A stretch of 64,000 nt of DNA from Podospora bellae-mahoneyi. Lineage: Eukaryota > Ascomycota > Sordariomycetes > Sordariales > Podosporaceae. The notes under the pieces are model-generated. The model was not told where the DNA came from. It searched no databases and saw nothing but the letters and a program-made list of their open reading frames with translations. This document shows positions 11,449 through 22,099 of this stretch, piece after piece. The stretch is taken from positions 5,146,001-5,210,000 of the forward strand of contig NW_026946359.1 in NCBI RefSeq assembly GCF_035222275.1, in the 5' to 3' direction. The translations under genes and the position numbers were made by a program. Every line of letters begins with the position of its first letter. Position 1 is the stretch's first letter.

Positions 11449-14264
11449 CAGTTACAGACCAAAAAGAAAAAGTTCGAAACATTGATGGATGGCTGTGCCA
11501 ACCATTCACCTAGTACAGCACACACAACAGATTCCAAAAGACGCCGGTAGGGGGTTGGAGGAAATAATACCCAGGTTTGGCGAGCCAGCGACAGAGAGCG
11601 ATAATTCGATGACGACGATCAATATAGCAGCCGCAGGGGGGGTTGTACTGGAGCGTTCGTTTATCCCAATCCCCGGGGGCTCATGCAGCATCTCCCGGTT
11701 TGTTTCGACCATCTCACAGCAAATCATTCGGGGGCGCATGGAACGCAACGCTTGCTTTTGGTCTCTTTTATTTTCTTTGGGTCCGGCAAAGTCCACGATA
11801 ATTCCCTCATCATAAACCTCTCGGGCCGCAGGAAAGAAAACTAGGTCCCTCTTCCTGGCTGGCCTTTTTGGTCAGAAGTAGACTGGACCCACAAGCCGAG
11901 CTCCTTTTTGTGCAATGCCTTCGCCAGCATTTCAGAGGGAACCGAAAGTCACGCAACGATGGAAACTGCAAGCCCATTTTTTTATTTTTGACATTGGAGT
12001 TATTGACTTTACTCATGTACGGGGTTTTGCTATATTTTTTTCTTCTTGGGTTTTCCTGCTTAGTATTGTCTTGTATTGGTGTTGACATGTCTCATGATAC
12101 ACAGGTGTTCAGGAATGGGAGCTTTTAGCCTTTTTTTGTATTCTTTGATCTTTTTTCCCTCAGTCTATCCATACGTTTTCGTGGGTTATGGTTGCATTCT
12201 TGTTTTTTCCCCAACAAAATCTGGACCCGAAAAGAGAACCATATGGGAAGGAAGAAGGAAGAAGGAAGAAGGGGGGGGGAGGGGTGGGAAAAGAAAAGGG
12301 CACGGAGAGCCGCATAGGGGAAAGGAAAGAGGCTGATTGTGCGGTCGTTGGCATCGGAGGAATATGGTGGTGGAGGGCCTGCATATGCCAACACGGGAGA
12401 CTACGGAGAATACGGAGAATATTTCCATGGAGACAAAGAAAGCAAGAGAGAAAGAAGTTTTCCTACGGGCTGGCCCTTGATTGTGCAATGCGTGATGCGT
12501 GTGTATGTGTGTGCTTGTGTATGGCATGGCTGAGTAGGAAGACCAAGGCCCCCTTTTGGAGGGCGCCTAGGCGGAGTTGAGGGCCGATGAGCCGGGGCGA
12601 GAGGGCACCTATCTATGCGAGGGGAACTGAGGAAGGAAGAGGAAGGGGAAAACTTGGCGATATTCGGGCCGGTGTTTGTGTGAGAAAGAATTGGAATACG
12701 ATCATGTATTATTTTTGGGAGTATGGAAGAATAGAGAAGCGGTGAAGGGAGGGAGGAGCAGGATGATGATTGTTGAAGGCCCTAAAGGGGTAATATCTAG
12801 GTACCAGGTAAGGTACCTATTTCCATAAAAAGAGGGGGCAATTGGAGGTTGAGTTGTAAATATCAGATCATCTGTTCGCACTACAATGTCTTGGATGTTT
12901 GTTTCGTGATGATGAATCATTGACTCAGACAGATGTTTGCTTTTTTTTTTTTTAGGTGGGGGTGGGGGAGGGGGATGGGTTTACTCTGTTATTGAAGATT
13001 ATTGCTGTTTAAGGGGGTTGGTTCTTGGGCCGGCATAATGCATCTTGGGGGTGCATGGCGAACACGTAGCATAAGATCGATCTTCCATGGAGAAAAAGAA
13101 ACGTGTAACCTTGGTTGATGTGTGGTTGGATAGGCAAGGTAGGTGGATGAAATGCAGGCACACTGACACCATCACTTTTGCTGTTGGTAGGCAATGGAGC
13201 TGAGAGAGGTTCCAATACCTTTACAGAACATGCTCCTGAACTAACACTGGTGGCTGGGACTCCTGAGTCAAACCGGTCGGGCTTACTGCACACTGACCGG
13301 CGAGGAAGTTAGACAGCGCCATTGACTGACATGTTTTTCATGTTTTGTTTGGCTGCCTCTGTGCTGTGCTTCATCTCCTGTGCTGTGCACATGTGCAAGA
13401 TTAGATAGGTAGGTAGGTAGGTAGGTACCTACATGGCAGGTTGGCTGGCTGTGAATGAACTTCGTGGTGATCTTGCCCCGAGAGACCAGCCCACAGCCCA
13501 ATAGTGTCCCCGAACTGGAGGTAAATTATTATCTTACTGCAAAAGAGAGTTGACCGGGAACACCGAGTCATGTTTGATGCATGTTGGGGATATCTTCATC
13601 CGGGTCCGGCTGGGTCGTTTTTCAGGTAAAGTAACGAGCTGACTAAGTATGGAGATCTCTCCCGAATTGAATGCCTAAGTGGGCAGGTAAAGCTCGAATT
13701 TAAGGGGACCCTGGGCAGGTACCTGATTTCTAGCCAAGGAGTTGAGAATTTCAGTATATTCACCTCTCATTGGGGCTTTTTTTTTGTTCGGGGGAGGGTG
13801 TTTATCGTTCCACAAGGTTCTGTTTTGCGATGTCGGAGTAAAAAAAATCCAAATGAACCTGTAGGAGAGAATTGTCGAATGAGAACAAGGCTGGCAGGCA
13901 GCGTGTGTGTGTGTGTGTGTCGTGCATATGGCTATCGAAAGTGTGCAAATTTGCAAAAGTGAGTTGTGATAGATGCTGAAATTTTGTGCAGTTGTTTGTT
14001 TTGCTTGGGTAGATTGCGTGCTTTTGTTTGATGGGGGCGGGAAGGAAGTGATATCAGATATCAGCTGAGACTCGAGAGAGCATGGCAGTTTGGTTGATGA
14101 TATAACCGAGTGTCTTGAAGATCAACCGAGTTGAGTGGGTGGGTGCTGTACCCAGATTTTTATACAAAAGGGTTCATGTTGCATAATTACCCCTGTTAAT
14201 GGTATGTACAGTCTGGTGTTGTACAGTTAGTTATACACAGCTTCATTTACGTCAACAACCACCT
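11449..14264. other. Intergenic region with microsatellites
   Basis: This lies between the convergent ends of the otubain gene and LIP2. No supported gene. It contains poly-purine (GAAGAAGG) stretches near 12240-12290, AGGT repeats at 13407-13426, GT repeats near 13903-13920 and palindromes built on GGTACC (near 12799, 12815 and 13720). Confidence 0.6.
13407..13430. repeat. AGGT tetranucleotide repeat ending in AGGTACCT palindrome
   Basis: Five AGGT units are followed directly by ACCT, so the array ends in the palindrome AGGTACCT. Similar GGTACC cores recur in other intergenic regions of the window (see findings). Confidence 0.8.
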
Positions 14265-15212
14265 TCAAACCCCTCTATCCAAGGCCTCTTCCACCCATCC
14301 TCCCAGTCCCCTCCTAACCTCTTCAACATATCCCTCCTCTCCCCCTTCCCACCCCTCCTCACTCCTCACCACAGCCTCCTCCAGCAACTCCGCCACCCTT
14401 CCCCCAGAAATCTTGTCAACCCCATCAACCCCAATCCTCTCGCTGAGCTCTCTCCCCCAAAAATCAGCCACCACCTCCGTTCCCCTCAACCCCGGCCCTT
14501 CCCCGGCGGTGATGTGCGCAACAACCTCCCTCACACACGTCACCGTCTTCCCCTCAATCCCACAAGCCACAATCCTCCTCCACGGATTCTCCCTCTCGCT
14601 CAGCACCTCATCCGTCCCGGGCATGTCAACATTGATCGCGGTCCCCAACCCGCTGACATGTCGCCTCAGGTGAACCCCCAACGCAGCAATCTTCCTTTCT
14701 TCTTCACCATCCCCCACTCTCGTCCACACCCCCGGGTCTTCAGTGGTGAAAGCCCTGATGCGAAACATCTTCTCCAGCGTGGCGATGGTGGTGTTTTCCA
14801 ACAGTCGGGAGTAACACCTGACGGTAAAAGTCTTGTGGCGCTTGGAGTGGATGTCCAGTACCGGCCAGAGAACTACCTGTCCCGGGCCGTGGTAGGTCGT
14901 CAGCCCTCCTCTGGGGGAGTGGGAGGTTGTTACTGGGAGGGTTTGGTTCTGGTAGGATAGTGGCCGGGATAGCCGGGTGAGTTCCTGCGGAGATAAAGGG
15001 GAGGATTGGCGCCGGCCGAGAGTGTAGATCGGCAAGGGGGTGAAGGATATCAAGAAGGGTGGTGGTGGGGGGTTGGTGGAGGGGCTGTCTTTGAAGTTGA
15101 GGTGGTGGCGGCGGAGGAGGGATTGCAGTTTGCTGGCTAGGGAGTATGGTGGGAGGTTGGTTGGGGAGGGGGAGGGGAGGTGGATGTGTTGAAGTCTTAG
15201 AGGAGGAGGCAT
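14265..15212 (-). CDS. LIP2: Mitochondrial lipoyl(octanoyl) transferase
   Basis: Single exon, 315 residues from the ATG at 15212; the in-frame codons above it begin at a GTG, not an ATG. This is the LipB/LIP2 family: it moves the octanoyl group from acyl carrier protein to the lipoyl domain lysine of H protein and 2-oxoacid dehydrogenases in mitochondria. Family motifs in order: RGGLTTYHGPGQ with its neighbour VVLWPVLDI; ERKIAALGVHLRR, which carries the substrate-pocket Lys; GLGTAINVDM; and VACGIEGKTVTCV, which carries the catalytic Cys. The N-terminus is basic, with Ser/Pro-rich and Arg-containing stretches, fitting an import presequence. The 3' third of the coding strand is strongly G-rich and the 5' third C-rich. 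The assignment is secure; mitochondrial location is inferred from the family. Confidence 0.92.
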   Translation of the reverse strand: MPPPLRLQHIHLPSPSPTNLPPYSLASKLQSLLRRHHLNFKDSPSTNPPPPPFLISFTPLPIYTLGRRQSSPLSPQELTRLSRPLSYQNQTLPVTTSHSPRGGLTTYHGPGQVVLWPVLDIHSKRHKTFTVRCYSRLLENTTIATLEKMFRIRAFTTEDPGVWTRVGDGEEERKIAALGVHLRRHVSGLGTAINVDMPGTDEVLSERENPWRRIVACGIEGKTVTCVREVVAHITAGEGPGLRGTEVVADFWGRELSERIGVDGVDKISGGRVAELLEEAVVRSEEGWEGGEEGYVEEVRRGLGGWVEEALDRGV

Positions 15213-15249
15213 TGTGAAGAAGGGTGAGGCTGGTGATGTTGAAAATGGC

Positions 15250-15288
15250 GAGGCTGTCCCACGAGGCTGTCCCACGAGGCTGTCCTAT
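15250..15288. repeat. Three tandem 13-base units upstream of LIP2
   Basis: The unit GAGGCTGTCCCAC is present twice exactly and a third time with two changes, 38 bases upstream of the LIP2 ATG. It sits in the probable 5' leader and could be a protein-binding site or a slippage product. Confidence 0.8.
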
Positions 15289-16465
15289 GTGTGTAATTGA
15301 CGATGGGTGATAGTTACGTAACCAACCACTGGTTCCGAGGAGTTGTTCACCCTGCGTCTAGTGTTGTGGATGGATTCAAAACCCTGGCTTGGAGTCAGCC
15401 ACAAAGGGCACAGACCGTCGTTTAGTGGGCGCTGAGGACGTTGAGAAAATCCAGCCAGCTGGGAAGGTGTGTGTCTCACTCTGCAAGCGACCCCAGGACG
15501 GAGAGTGCCGCTCGGCGGCAGGGTGTGTACCTAAGCGGTGGTACCGCGCAAATGCGTGGTCGCCGAACAGCAAGCAAGGCACACACACACAAGACAGTTC
15601 GTAGTCGTAACTAACAATCCTCTGTATGGTCACAATCGCACAGGTGTGAGCCGTTGATACCGTACCTTCCGCGTCAGCCGTTAGGGTAGGTAGTTTCGGT
15701 TTCAGGGCTGGTTGGAATCGTTCTTTTGTTGCGCGAGGTGGAGACGGTGGGATTCGGACGCTAATGTTCGGGCCTTGCGGGTTTTGCGGGGCCCCCCATG
15801 CCCTGGCTCTCGGGAATGAGGTGGAGCTTGCGCAGGAGGAGGAGGATGAGGAGGAGGAGAGGACCATAAAAAAAATAAAAACCGAGAAGTCGGGGCCGAA
15901 GCGGTTCGGCGTGAGGAAACTCCACCCCGCCCCGCTCCGGCAGGCATTCGTTAGTGTATTTCTTAGTGCAACGGCATAAGCCGACCAGTGTCGCACATTT
16001 GCAGTTTTGACAACTCTTGGCACACTTCTACCCCCCCCCCTCCTCACTCCTTCTCTAAGTACAATCAATATTTTACGAGATAGCGCATGCCTAAGAAAGA
16101 AGGTTCTTCGAAATGTGCCACGAAAACCGTCCCGCAAACTGCAGAGCTAATGCCAGGCCATCACCCGGGAACATGTAAAAAGTCATTTCATCACGATCAA
16201 CAGCCTTGCTTCAAAGCGGTGTGCAGTATCTGTATGTACAGTTGCACTTGGTGAGCGTTTGTCACAAGGGCAGAATAGCATCGACTGATGCAGAGTGGTG
16301 GTTTGCAGTAGCCCGTCAACTAGTTTTCTGCGTTGTGTATGCAGCAACGGGAAGGGAGGAGAAAGCAGCTACAGCCTTGTCATGACATTTGCTGGGTCTC
16401 CTGGTAGTCAAAGAACTGTTCCATCCTACAGAGTACCTCATTCTGTTGTACAGGATAATCGTGAA
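15289..16465. other. Intergenic: LIP2 promoter side and RSM22 3' flank
   Basis: No supported gene. An open frame of 253 codons on the minus strand (15376-16137) is low-complexity and lacks domain signals. A GAGGAGGAG-rich stretch lies near 15830-15865, and a poly-C run near 16030. Confidence 0.55.
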
Positions 16466-19183
16466 CTAGAGGTCCTTGCTCTTCAGGTACTCGGCATCTT
16501 CAATGTCATCCGGATCAGGAAGCTCATTGGCACCCATCTCCTCCATCAAATTCTCAATCCTGACCTTCCTGCCGTTCCTGGATCTCCTCTGCTCAGGAGT
16601 CTTGCCGCGGGGATGCTTCTCATAGGCACCAGTGACACCAAACTGCGGGTGCACATTGATCTCCACCACCTTGTCCCGCTTCCTACCCGCCGCCTCCAGC
16701 GCCCGCCGGGAGCGCACGCCAGCATCCTTCACCACAACCGCGTCCTGCCCGGCCCTGCCAAGGCGAACGTTGCGAAGGGTGCGCGTCTTGGCGCCCAGAG
16801 CCCACAGGTCACCCCACTGAGCCTTGCGAGCGTCCCGGTACGCCTGCTTGGAGAACGACTTGGACACCACCCACCGCTCAATCGTCGCCTGCGGTGTGCA
16901 GACATCGAGTGTAACATGGCCGTGGCGCTTCAGCGGTGGGAGGATGTTGCGGGGTAGCGAGAGCGGATGGGGCTTCTTGCTATCTTCCGCCTCGTACCCC
17001 TTGAAAGCGAGATCCGAAGCCTCCTTGCCCTGCACGTAGACGGGTGCGTTATCAGAGGTGATGGTGGTCAACGGGCCGGCATCGGATGATACATCAGCAG
17101 CAGCAGAAGCAGCAGCAGCAGCAAAATCTGCCGACGGCGTATGCCCTTCTGGGTAAGCACCCCTGCGTACCGCGACATAGCTGAAGGCGATATCTTCATG
17201 GCTGCGCCGAGAGGCTCCAAGAATCTGCTGCAGGAAGGGAGGCCGGATGTAGCGCTGTTGGAAGTGGCAGAAATCCTTGCGGCCGGGACTGAAACCAGGC
17301 TGGTGGTACATGGGGCACTTTTGGTGATTGGTGCAAGGCGCGATGATCATGCCGGGCTCACGAACGTGCTGAGACGAGGTCCGGACTTCGTCAGCGTGAG
17401 GCTCCGAATGGGGTGCGAGGATAAAGTTATCCAAGAGGCGGTCTCTAGCGTCGGCTACCGCCTCGAAGCCTCGCGGGTGCCCCTTCTCCAGGAGAATGAG
17501 CACACCACCTTCCGGATTGAGCATCTTCCAGAGGTTGTCTAACATGTCCTTCCGCTTGTACTCCTTGTCCAGCGGCATCAGCAGGTGGGACGCAATGATG
17601 ACATCGTACTGCTTCCGCGGCGCCGGCTTGTCACCGACACCCATATCGTGCTCATTGGCTACATGCAGATAATCCGGCAGACGGGGCAAGAAGGTCGTAT
17701 TGTGCAAGAAGCGGGACACGCGATGCCGAAGGTGGTCGTTGCCGACGACTGTTGTCTTCTTTCCAGGGGGGTACCGATCCGAAACCTCGCCGTTTTCACG
17801 AAGGATGTCCCATTCAGCTTGAAGCACCTGCTGCCAGGCTGCCAGGGCGGCACCACCAGCGCCAACATCCAGCACTCGGGGGCCGCCATCTCGGGCGAGC
17901 AAGCCCCTCAGCCACTCAGGTCCCAGCCTTTTCCTGACCTCCACCAGAGTGCTCATAGCCGTGGCGTATACGGCAGGCATAATGGTAGCGAGGAACGTAT
18001 CAGCCTCAATCTCCGACATCCAGCCAACGCCGGCCTGCAATCCCAGCCCCTTTTGCGGAACGTTCACCTTTGACCGAGGTGATCCCGGACCGTGAGGGAA
18101 ACCAGGGCCACCGAGATTCTCCTCCCCGCACTGCCTGATGTGTGTGGAATCCGTGCGCTTCAGGAGCGTGCTAATCGGCTCAACAAAGCTGGCCTTTGGC
18201 AGGTAGATGGTGCTCGGTGAAGTCTTGAACTTGCCCATCGAAGTGAACGGATGCTCCCTGGTGTCGCGAGACTCGTCCACCTCGAATTCCGTCCCGGGGT
18301 CGTACTCATCGTCCTCCTCAATCTCCTCCTCTTCCCTTGGATAGTCCTGCTCGGTGATGCCTTCGTCCTCGCGGATTTCTTCGTGAATCTCATCCATTGG
18401 CTGAAGTGCGGCAGCTGCCTCAAAATCTCGTTGAAGCTTTATCAGAGCATGGTATTCGCGCGAGTTGTTGGCCGTGATATTAAGGTAGTCGATATGTGCA
18501 TCACTGAGTACTGGCTGGTTCTGCTCAGCTTGTGCCTCGAGATCGGTAGCTTCCTCGGCCAGCTCCCCGGGGAATCCAGGCTCTGAAGTGTCTGCAGCCT
18601 CTACAGCACCGCCAGGTACCGCTGGGTTGATCCTGTACTGGACCTGTTCGTAGTCTCCATGTTCCGTTTCCCTGAACAAGGCGTGCTCGGGCGTCGTTTC
18701 GTCAATGACCTCTCCATGCTCGTCCCTGAGCGGAAGGCCAACATCCTCCGGTGCCGTCTCGCGCAGTGGCGGTCCATATAATCTTTCGTATACCTTATAC
18801 TCTTCTCCTGAGAAGTAGTCCTTGGGTAACGTGTTTCCAAATGTTTGCCTCGCCTGGCGCACAAGAAGTTCGATCTCTTCTGCTGTTGCTTCCCCTGATC
18901 CTTCTACTGTTTGCGCCTCCTTCTCTGCTGACTGCGATTCGGTATCCTTTTCGGTCGGCGGCACCTCATTGAACACCCGTTTGGTCGTCGAGAATGGTCT
19001 GACAGGGTTTGGTTGTCGAGATCTCGAACTGAGAGCTCTCGAAGCTGCTGTGACTGGCGTCGCGCGCGGGCGGACAAACGGGCGGGATGCAATATTGCGC
19101 GGCTGCAAGAGAGCATCGTAGAAGCCCAGAACCTGGGCCCGGCATCCGGGACACCTGTTCTGGAGTTTGCCGGCCGAAAGCAT
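16466..19183 (-). CDS. RSM22: RSM22-like mitochondrial ribosome assembly factor (METTL17 family)
   Basis: Single exon of 905 residues from the ATG at 19183; an in-frame ATG at 19255 would add 24 residues. I prefer 19183 because MLSAGKLQNRCPGC followed by an Arg/Ser-rich stretch ending RPFSTTKR looks like a mitochondrial presequence. A long acidic linker precedes a methyltransferase-like fold (VLDVGAGGAALAAW near residue 435). Then come the family Cys cluster CTNHQKCPMY and KDFCHFQQR and a later Cys in LDVCTPQATIERW; together these match the [4Fe-4S] site described for METTL17/Rsm22. The protein acts in small mitoribosomal subunit assembly and so supports mitochondrial translation. S. pombe carries an Rsm22-Cox11 fusion; no Cox11 part is present here. 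Same strand as LIP2 and the thioredoxin gene. Confidence 0.92.
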   Translation of the reverse strand: MLSAGKLQNRCPGCRAQVLGFYDALLQPRNIASRPFVRPRATPVTAASRALSSRSRQPNPVRPFSTTKRVFNEVPPTEKDTESQSAEKEAQTVEGSGEATAEEIELLVRQARQTFGNTLPKDYFSGEEYKVYERLYGPPLRETAPEDVGLPLRDEHGEVIDETTPEHALFRETEHGDYEQVQYRINPAVPGGAVEAADTSEPGFPGELAEEATDLEAQAEQNQPVLSDAHIDYLNITANNSREYHALIKLQRDFEAAAALQPMDEIHEEIREDEGITEQDYPREEEEIEEDDEYDPGTEFEVDESRDTREHPFTSMGKFKTSPSTIYLPKASFVEPISTLLKRTDSTHIRQCGEENLGGPGFPHGPGSPRSKVNVPQKGLGLQAGVGWMSEIEADTFLATIMPAVYATAMSTLVEVRKRLGPEWLRGLLARDGGPRVLDVGAGGAALAAWQQVLQAEWDILRENGEVSDRYPPGKKTTVVGNDHLRHRVSRFLHNTTFLPRLPDYLHVANEHDMGVGDKPAPRKQYDVIIASHLLMPLDKEYKRKDMLDNLWKMLNPEGGVLILLEKGHPRGFEAVADARDRLLDNFILAPHSEPHADEVRTSSQHVREPGMIIAPCTNHQKCPMYHQPGFSPGRKDFCHFQQRYIRPPFLQQILGASRRSHEDIAFSYVAVRRGAYPEGHTPSADFAAAAASAAADVSSDAGPLTTITSDNAPVYVQGKEASDLAFKGYEAEDSKKPHPLSLPRNILPPLKRHGHVTLDVCTPQATIERWVVSKSFSKQAYRDARKAQWGDLWALGAKTRTLRNVRLGRAGQDAVVVKDAGVRSRRALEAAGRKRDKVVEINVHPQFGVTGAYEKHPRGKTPEQRRSRNGRKVRIENLMEEMGANELPDPDDIEDAEYLKSKDL

Positions 19184-19659
19184 GGTCGTCCGTTGTGCTG
19201 TTTGTGTGGATGTCAATACTAAGGTGTTTTGGGAGGTTCGAGGGGCAATCGTCATGGTGAATTTTCAGAGCTTTTGGAGGGGTCCAAGCTCGAGCGAGGG
19301 GCGAAAAGATCCCGAGCTTCAAAATCCTACCCCACCCCTGTAGCCTTGGGTATTCCAGCAATTATTAGTGTCTTGAGATGACAGATGAACATTATCCTCG
19401 TGATGAGTAGAAATATCATAGTTCTTTGTAGGAGTTGACGGCCGGAATCTTTTCCCCCTTTACCACATTACCACAACAACACATTTCCATCTGCATCTGC
19501 ATCTGCATGTCCTTTCTTTTTGTCAATACCTTTTTACATCATTGACAGGAATGCAGCACATCACCAAGTCAATCAAATGAACATTACCAATATGTACAGC
19601 TCGCTTGCTCTAAACGCCCAATCCCTGATCTGTTACCATTTCCTTGCAAAAAAAAGACA
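19184..19659. other. Intergenic between thioredoxin 3' end and RSM22 5' end
   Basis: The RSM22 upstream region and the thioredoxin 3' flank. A short CATCTG repeat (three units) lies at about 19489-19507. Nothing else supported. Confidence 0.6.
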
Positions 19660-20455
19660 TCACTCACTCCCCAAATCATTCAATGTCTTGAACGTAGCCC
19701 GTCCAGCCGGCCTCCCACCAGGCCCAGTCGCCGGCTTGGCCGGCGGCGGCGGGTTCTTCTTGTTAAACCGGGACGCTTCTGCCGACTTGTAGGGGTCAAG
19801 CTGCGCATCGTTAGCAATCACCCAACCTACAAACCCAGATATCCTGCTCAGACTCACCGAAAGCAACGAAACAAAATACAAGCCCAAAAAGCTCAGCACG
19901 GCATTAACCCACTGATTAATATCCCACGAAATCGGCCTCGTAACCCTCTGCCCCGAACCGACTCTCTGCCCTCCAACCGGCGTCCCACCCAGTCTCTGAC
20001 CACCACTGCTGAACGACGACCCCCCTACCGCCCCAGGTCCAGCAAGCTTGATCGCCGCCTCAACAGCCGACGTAAGAGCAGGTGGGTTGGCGCCTTGAAT
20101 AGTCTTGATGACGGAGCCATTGTGCAAGATCAGGAAGGTGGGCATGGCGCGCACGCCGTATTGCTGGGCGACCTCGCCTTGGTTGTCGACATTGACTTTG
20201 ACGAACGCGATCTTGCGGGGCTTGGCGTACTTGTTCGCGAGAGACTCGAAATGGGGGGCTATCATCCTGCACGGACCGCACCAATCGGCGTAGACTATAC
20301 AGTGCGAGATGTTAGATCATGGTGATGGTGGTGGTGGTGGTGGTGATTATGATGCGTGGCGCAATGGTGGAGGGGCACTTACAATCAGCGACAACCACGG
20401 CATTGCTGCTGACGGTGGAGCGCCAGTCGGCGGCGGATGTGATTTGATCAGGCAT
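19660..20455 (-). CDS. Thioredoxin with C-terminal membrane segment
   Basis: Two exons, 20383-20455 and 19660-20294, with an 88-base intron carrying a simple CAC/ACC repeat; 235 residues. The split codon restores DFYADWCGPCRM, so the classical redox pair is Cys30/Cys33, and the cis-proline loop AMPTF is present. Residues 1-110 form a complete thioredoxin fold. A Gly-rich linker follows, then a hydrophobic segment near residues 150-185 (AVLSFLGLYFVSLLSVSL, then GFVGWVI) and a Pro-rich basic tail ending NDLGSE. A soluble thioredoxin has about 105 residues, so this is an anchored form: the thioredoxin domain precedes the membrane helix and no signal peptide is visible, suggesting the active site faces the cytosol. 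It is divergent from the SPOUT gene across a 386-base shared promoter. Substrates unknown. Confidence 0.88.
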
Positions 20456-20841
20456 TTTGGTTGTGATAAATAGCAATCAAGAGTCTCTGTATGATGTCAA
20501 AAAGAACTCTTCGTTTAGGCTGGGATGAAGTTGTATGATTTGCGCGTGGAAGTTGTTGGGATAAGGTAGGCAGTCAGCAGCATCGCGACACTGACGACAT
20601 GCGATAAGGATTGCGACGGGAAAGCTGTCCTTATCGGCACTTGCCAGGGCGCAGGGTTAGGGTTGACCCGACAATTTGAGTGGCATCCCAAGTGGGATTG
20701 AGAAGGCGGTCAGGTTTTTGGAAGCTTTCTGCCGTTAGCTCGGGGGGCGTCTGAAAACTTCTTGTAAGCTGCAACTTTGACCATCATCAGCCATTTTCAC
20801 CATAATTTTGCTCCAGTATCTAATTTTGATCTTGTGAAGCA
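20456..20841. promoter_or_regulatory. Shared divergent promoter of thioredoxin and SPOUT genes
   Basis: 386 bases separate two divergent start codons, so both promoters must lie here or overlap. I see no clear TATA box. Co-regulation is possible but not shown. Confidence 0.5.
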
Positions 20842-22099
20842 ATGTCGAGCTGGGAACCACAATCCAAAGTACGTCGAGTCAATTTTGCGAATTTCCCTTC
20901 ATGGGAGACGAAGCTTTTTCTCTAGAGTCGCATACTGGGCGCAACACATCTCACTGTACATTGTAACTGGACACTCAACTAACAATGCACAGAAACGCCG
21001 GTTGGACACTGACTCCGGTATTGGAAATGGCATCCTCAACACCAAAGAGCGTTTCAAGCCTACAAGCGCTAGAGACTGGACCATCTCGATTGCCGTACCT
21101 ACCAGCATAATCACCAGGCATGTCTCACCTTTACTCTTCAAACCCTGCTCATGAGACTGACAATCCCGATAGCTGCGTAACAAGAGAGCAAAGGACAACT
21201 GCTGCGGGCTCCATTGCCAGAGCGCTTGCCATTTTCTCGGTGGACGAGGTCGTCATCTTTGACGATAGCCCGATTGAACAACGCCCCAGGAATTTTGATC
21301 CAGATGCGTACACCGGCGACATAGAACCAGCACACTTTCTGGAGCATCTGCTGAACTATCTGGAAACCCCACCATTCATGCGCAAAGTTCTGTTCCCCAT
21401 CCACCCCAACCTCAAATCTCAGGGCCTACTGCACGGTCTGGACATGCCACACCACCCCCACAAGGATGAGTGGCTGCCGTATCGCGAGGGTCTAACTCTC
21501 GAAGCTCCTCCACGGTCAGGCAAGGGGTAGGTTTTCACACACCTCAAATTTACACTTGACTATCACTAACAACACCCAGCACCGCCGTCGACATTGGCAT
21601 GCCCGAAACAGTCACCATTTCCGAAGACATCCCTCCCAAGACCCGCGTAACCCTCAAAATGCCCGACGACGCCCAAGGCAAGCCCGAGCCCGTCAACCCA
21701 GCCGAACCCAGAACCGAAGGCGGCTACTTTTGGGGCTACAGCGTGCGCAAAGCCAAGTCCCTCTCCGACGTATTCACCTCCTCGGCCTACGAGGACGGTT
21801 ACGACCTCTCCATCGGCACCTCGGAGCGTGGAGTTCCGCTGTCAAAGGCTTTCCCTAACCACAACCAAACTGCTACTTTCAACCACATGCTCATCGTGTT
21901 TGGAGGGCCAAGAGGATTGGAGTTTGCGGCGATGAACGATCCTGATCTGGGGCAGATGGGGATTCAGGGGGCGAGGACGAAGGAGCTGTTTGATCACTGG
22001 GTGAACGTGCTGCCGAATCAGGGGACGAGGGGGATCAGGACGGACGAGAGCTTGTTGATAGCTTTGACTGCGTTGAGGAGGTTGTGGGATAATAGCTGA
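20842..22099 (+). CDS. SPOUT-domain RNA methyltransferase (C9orf114/SPOUT1 family)
   Basis: Four exons, 341 residues: 20842-20868, 20993-21117, 21173-21526 and 21580-22099. Intron 1 has GTACGT and CTAAC...CAG. Intron 2 (21118-21172) is GC-AG, with donor GCATGT and branch CTGAC. Intron 3 (53 bases) has GTAGGT. The joined protein reads MSSWEPQSKKRRLD, then ARDWTISIAVPTSII, AGSIARALAIFSVDEVVIFDD, HFLEHLLNYLETPPFMRK and a C-terminal HMLIVFGGPRGLE. This is the order of the DUF171/SPOUT1 (CENP-32) family, with its trefoil-knot methyltransferase and an inserted OB-like region (AVDIGMPETV to YFWGYSVRKA). These proteins are nucleic-acid-binding methyltransferase-like enzymes, nuclear in animals. Without the GC donor the frame does not continue. 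Confidence 0.88.

Noticed and set aside
15376-16137. 253-codon minus-strand frame between LIP2 and RSM22
   Set aside because: Low-complexity Ser/Arg sequence from GGA-rich DNA, no domain, no promoter or splice support.
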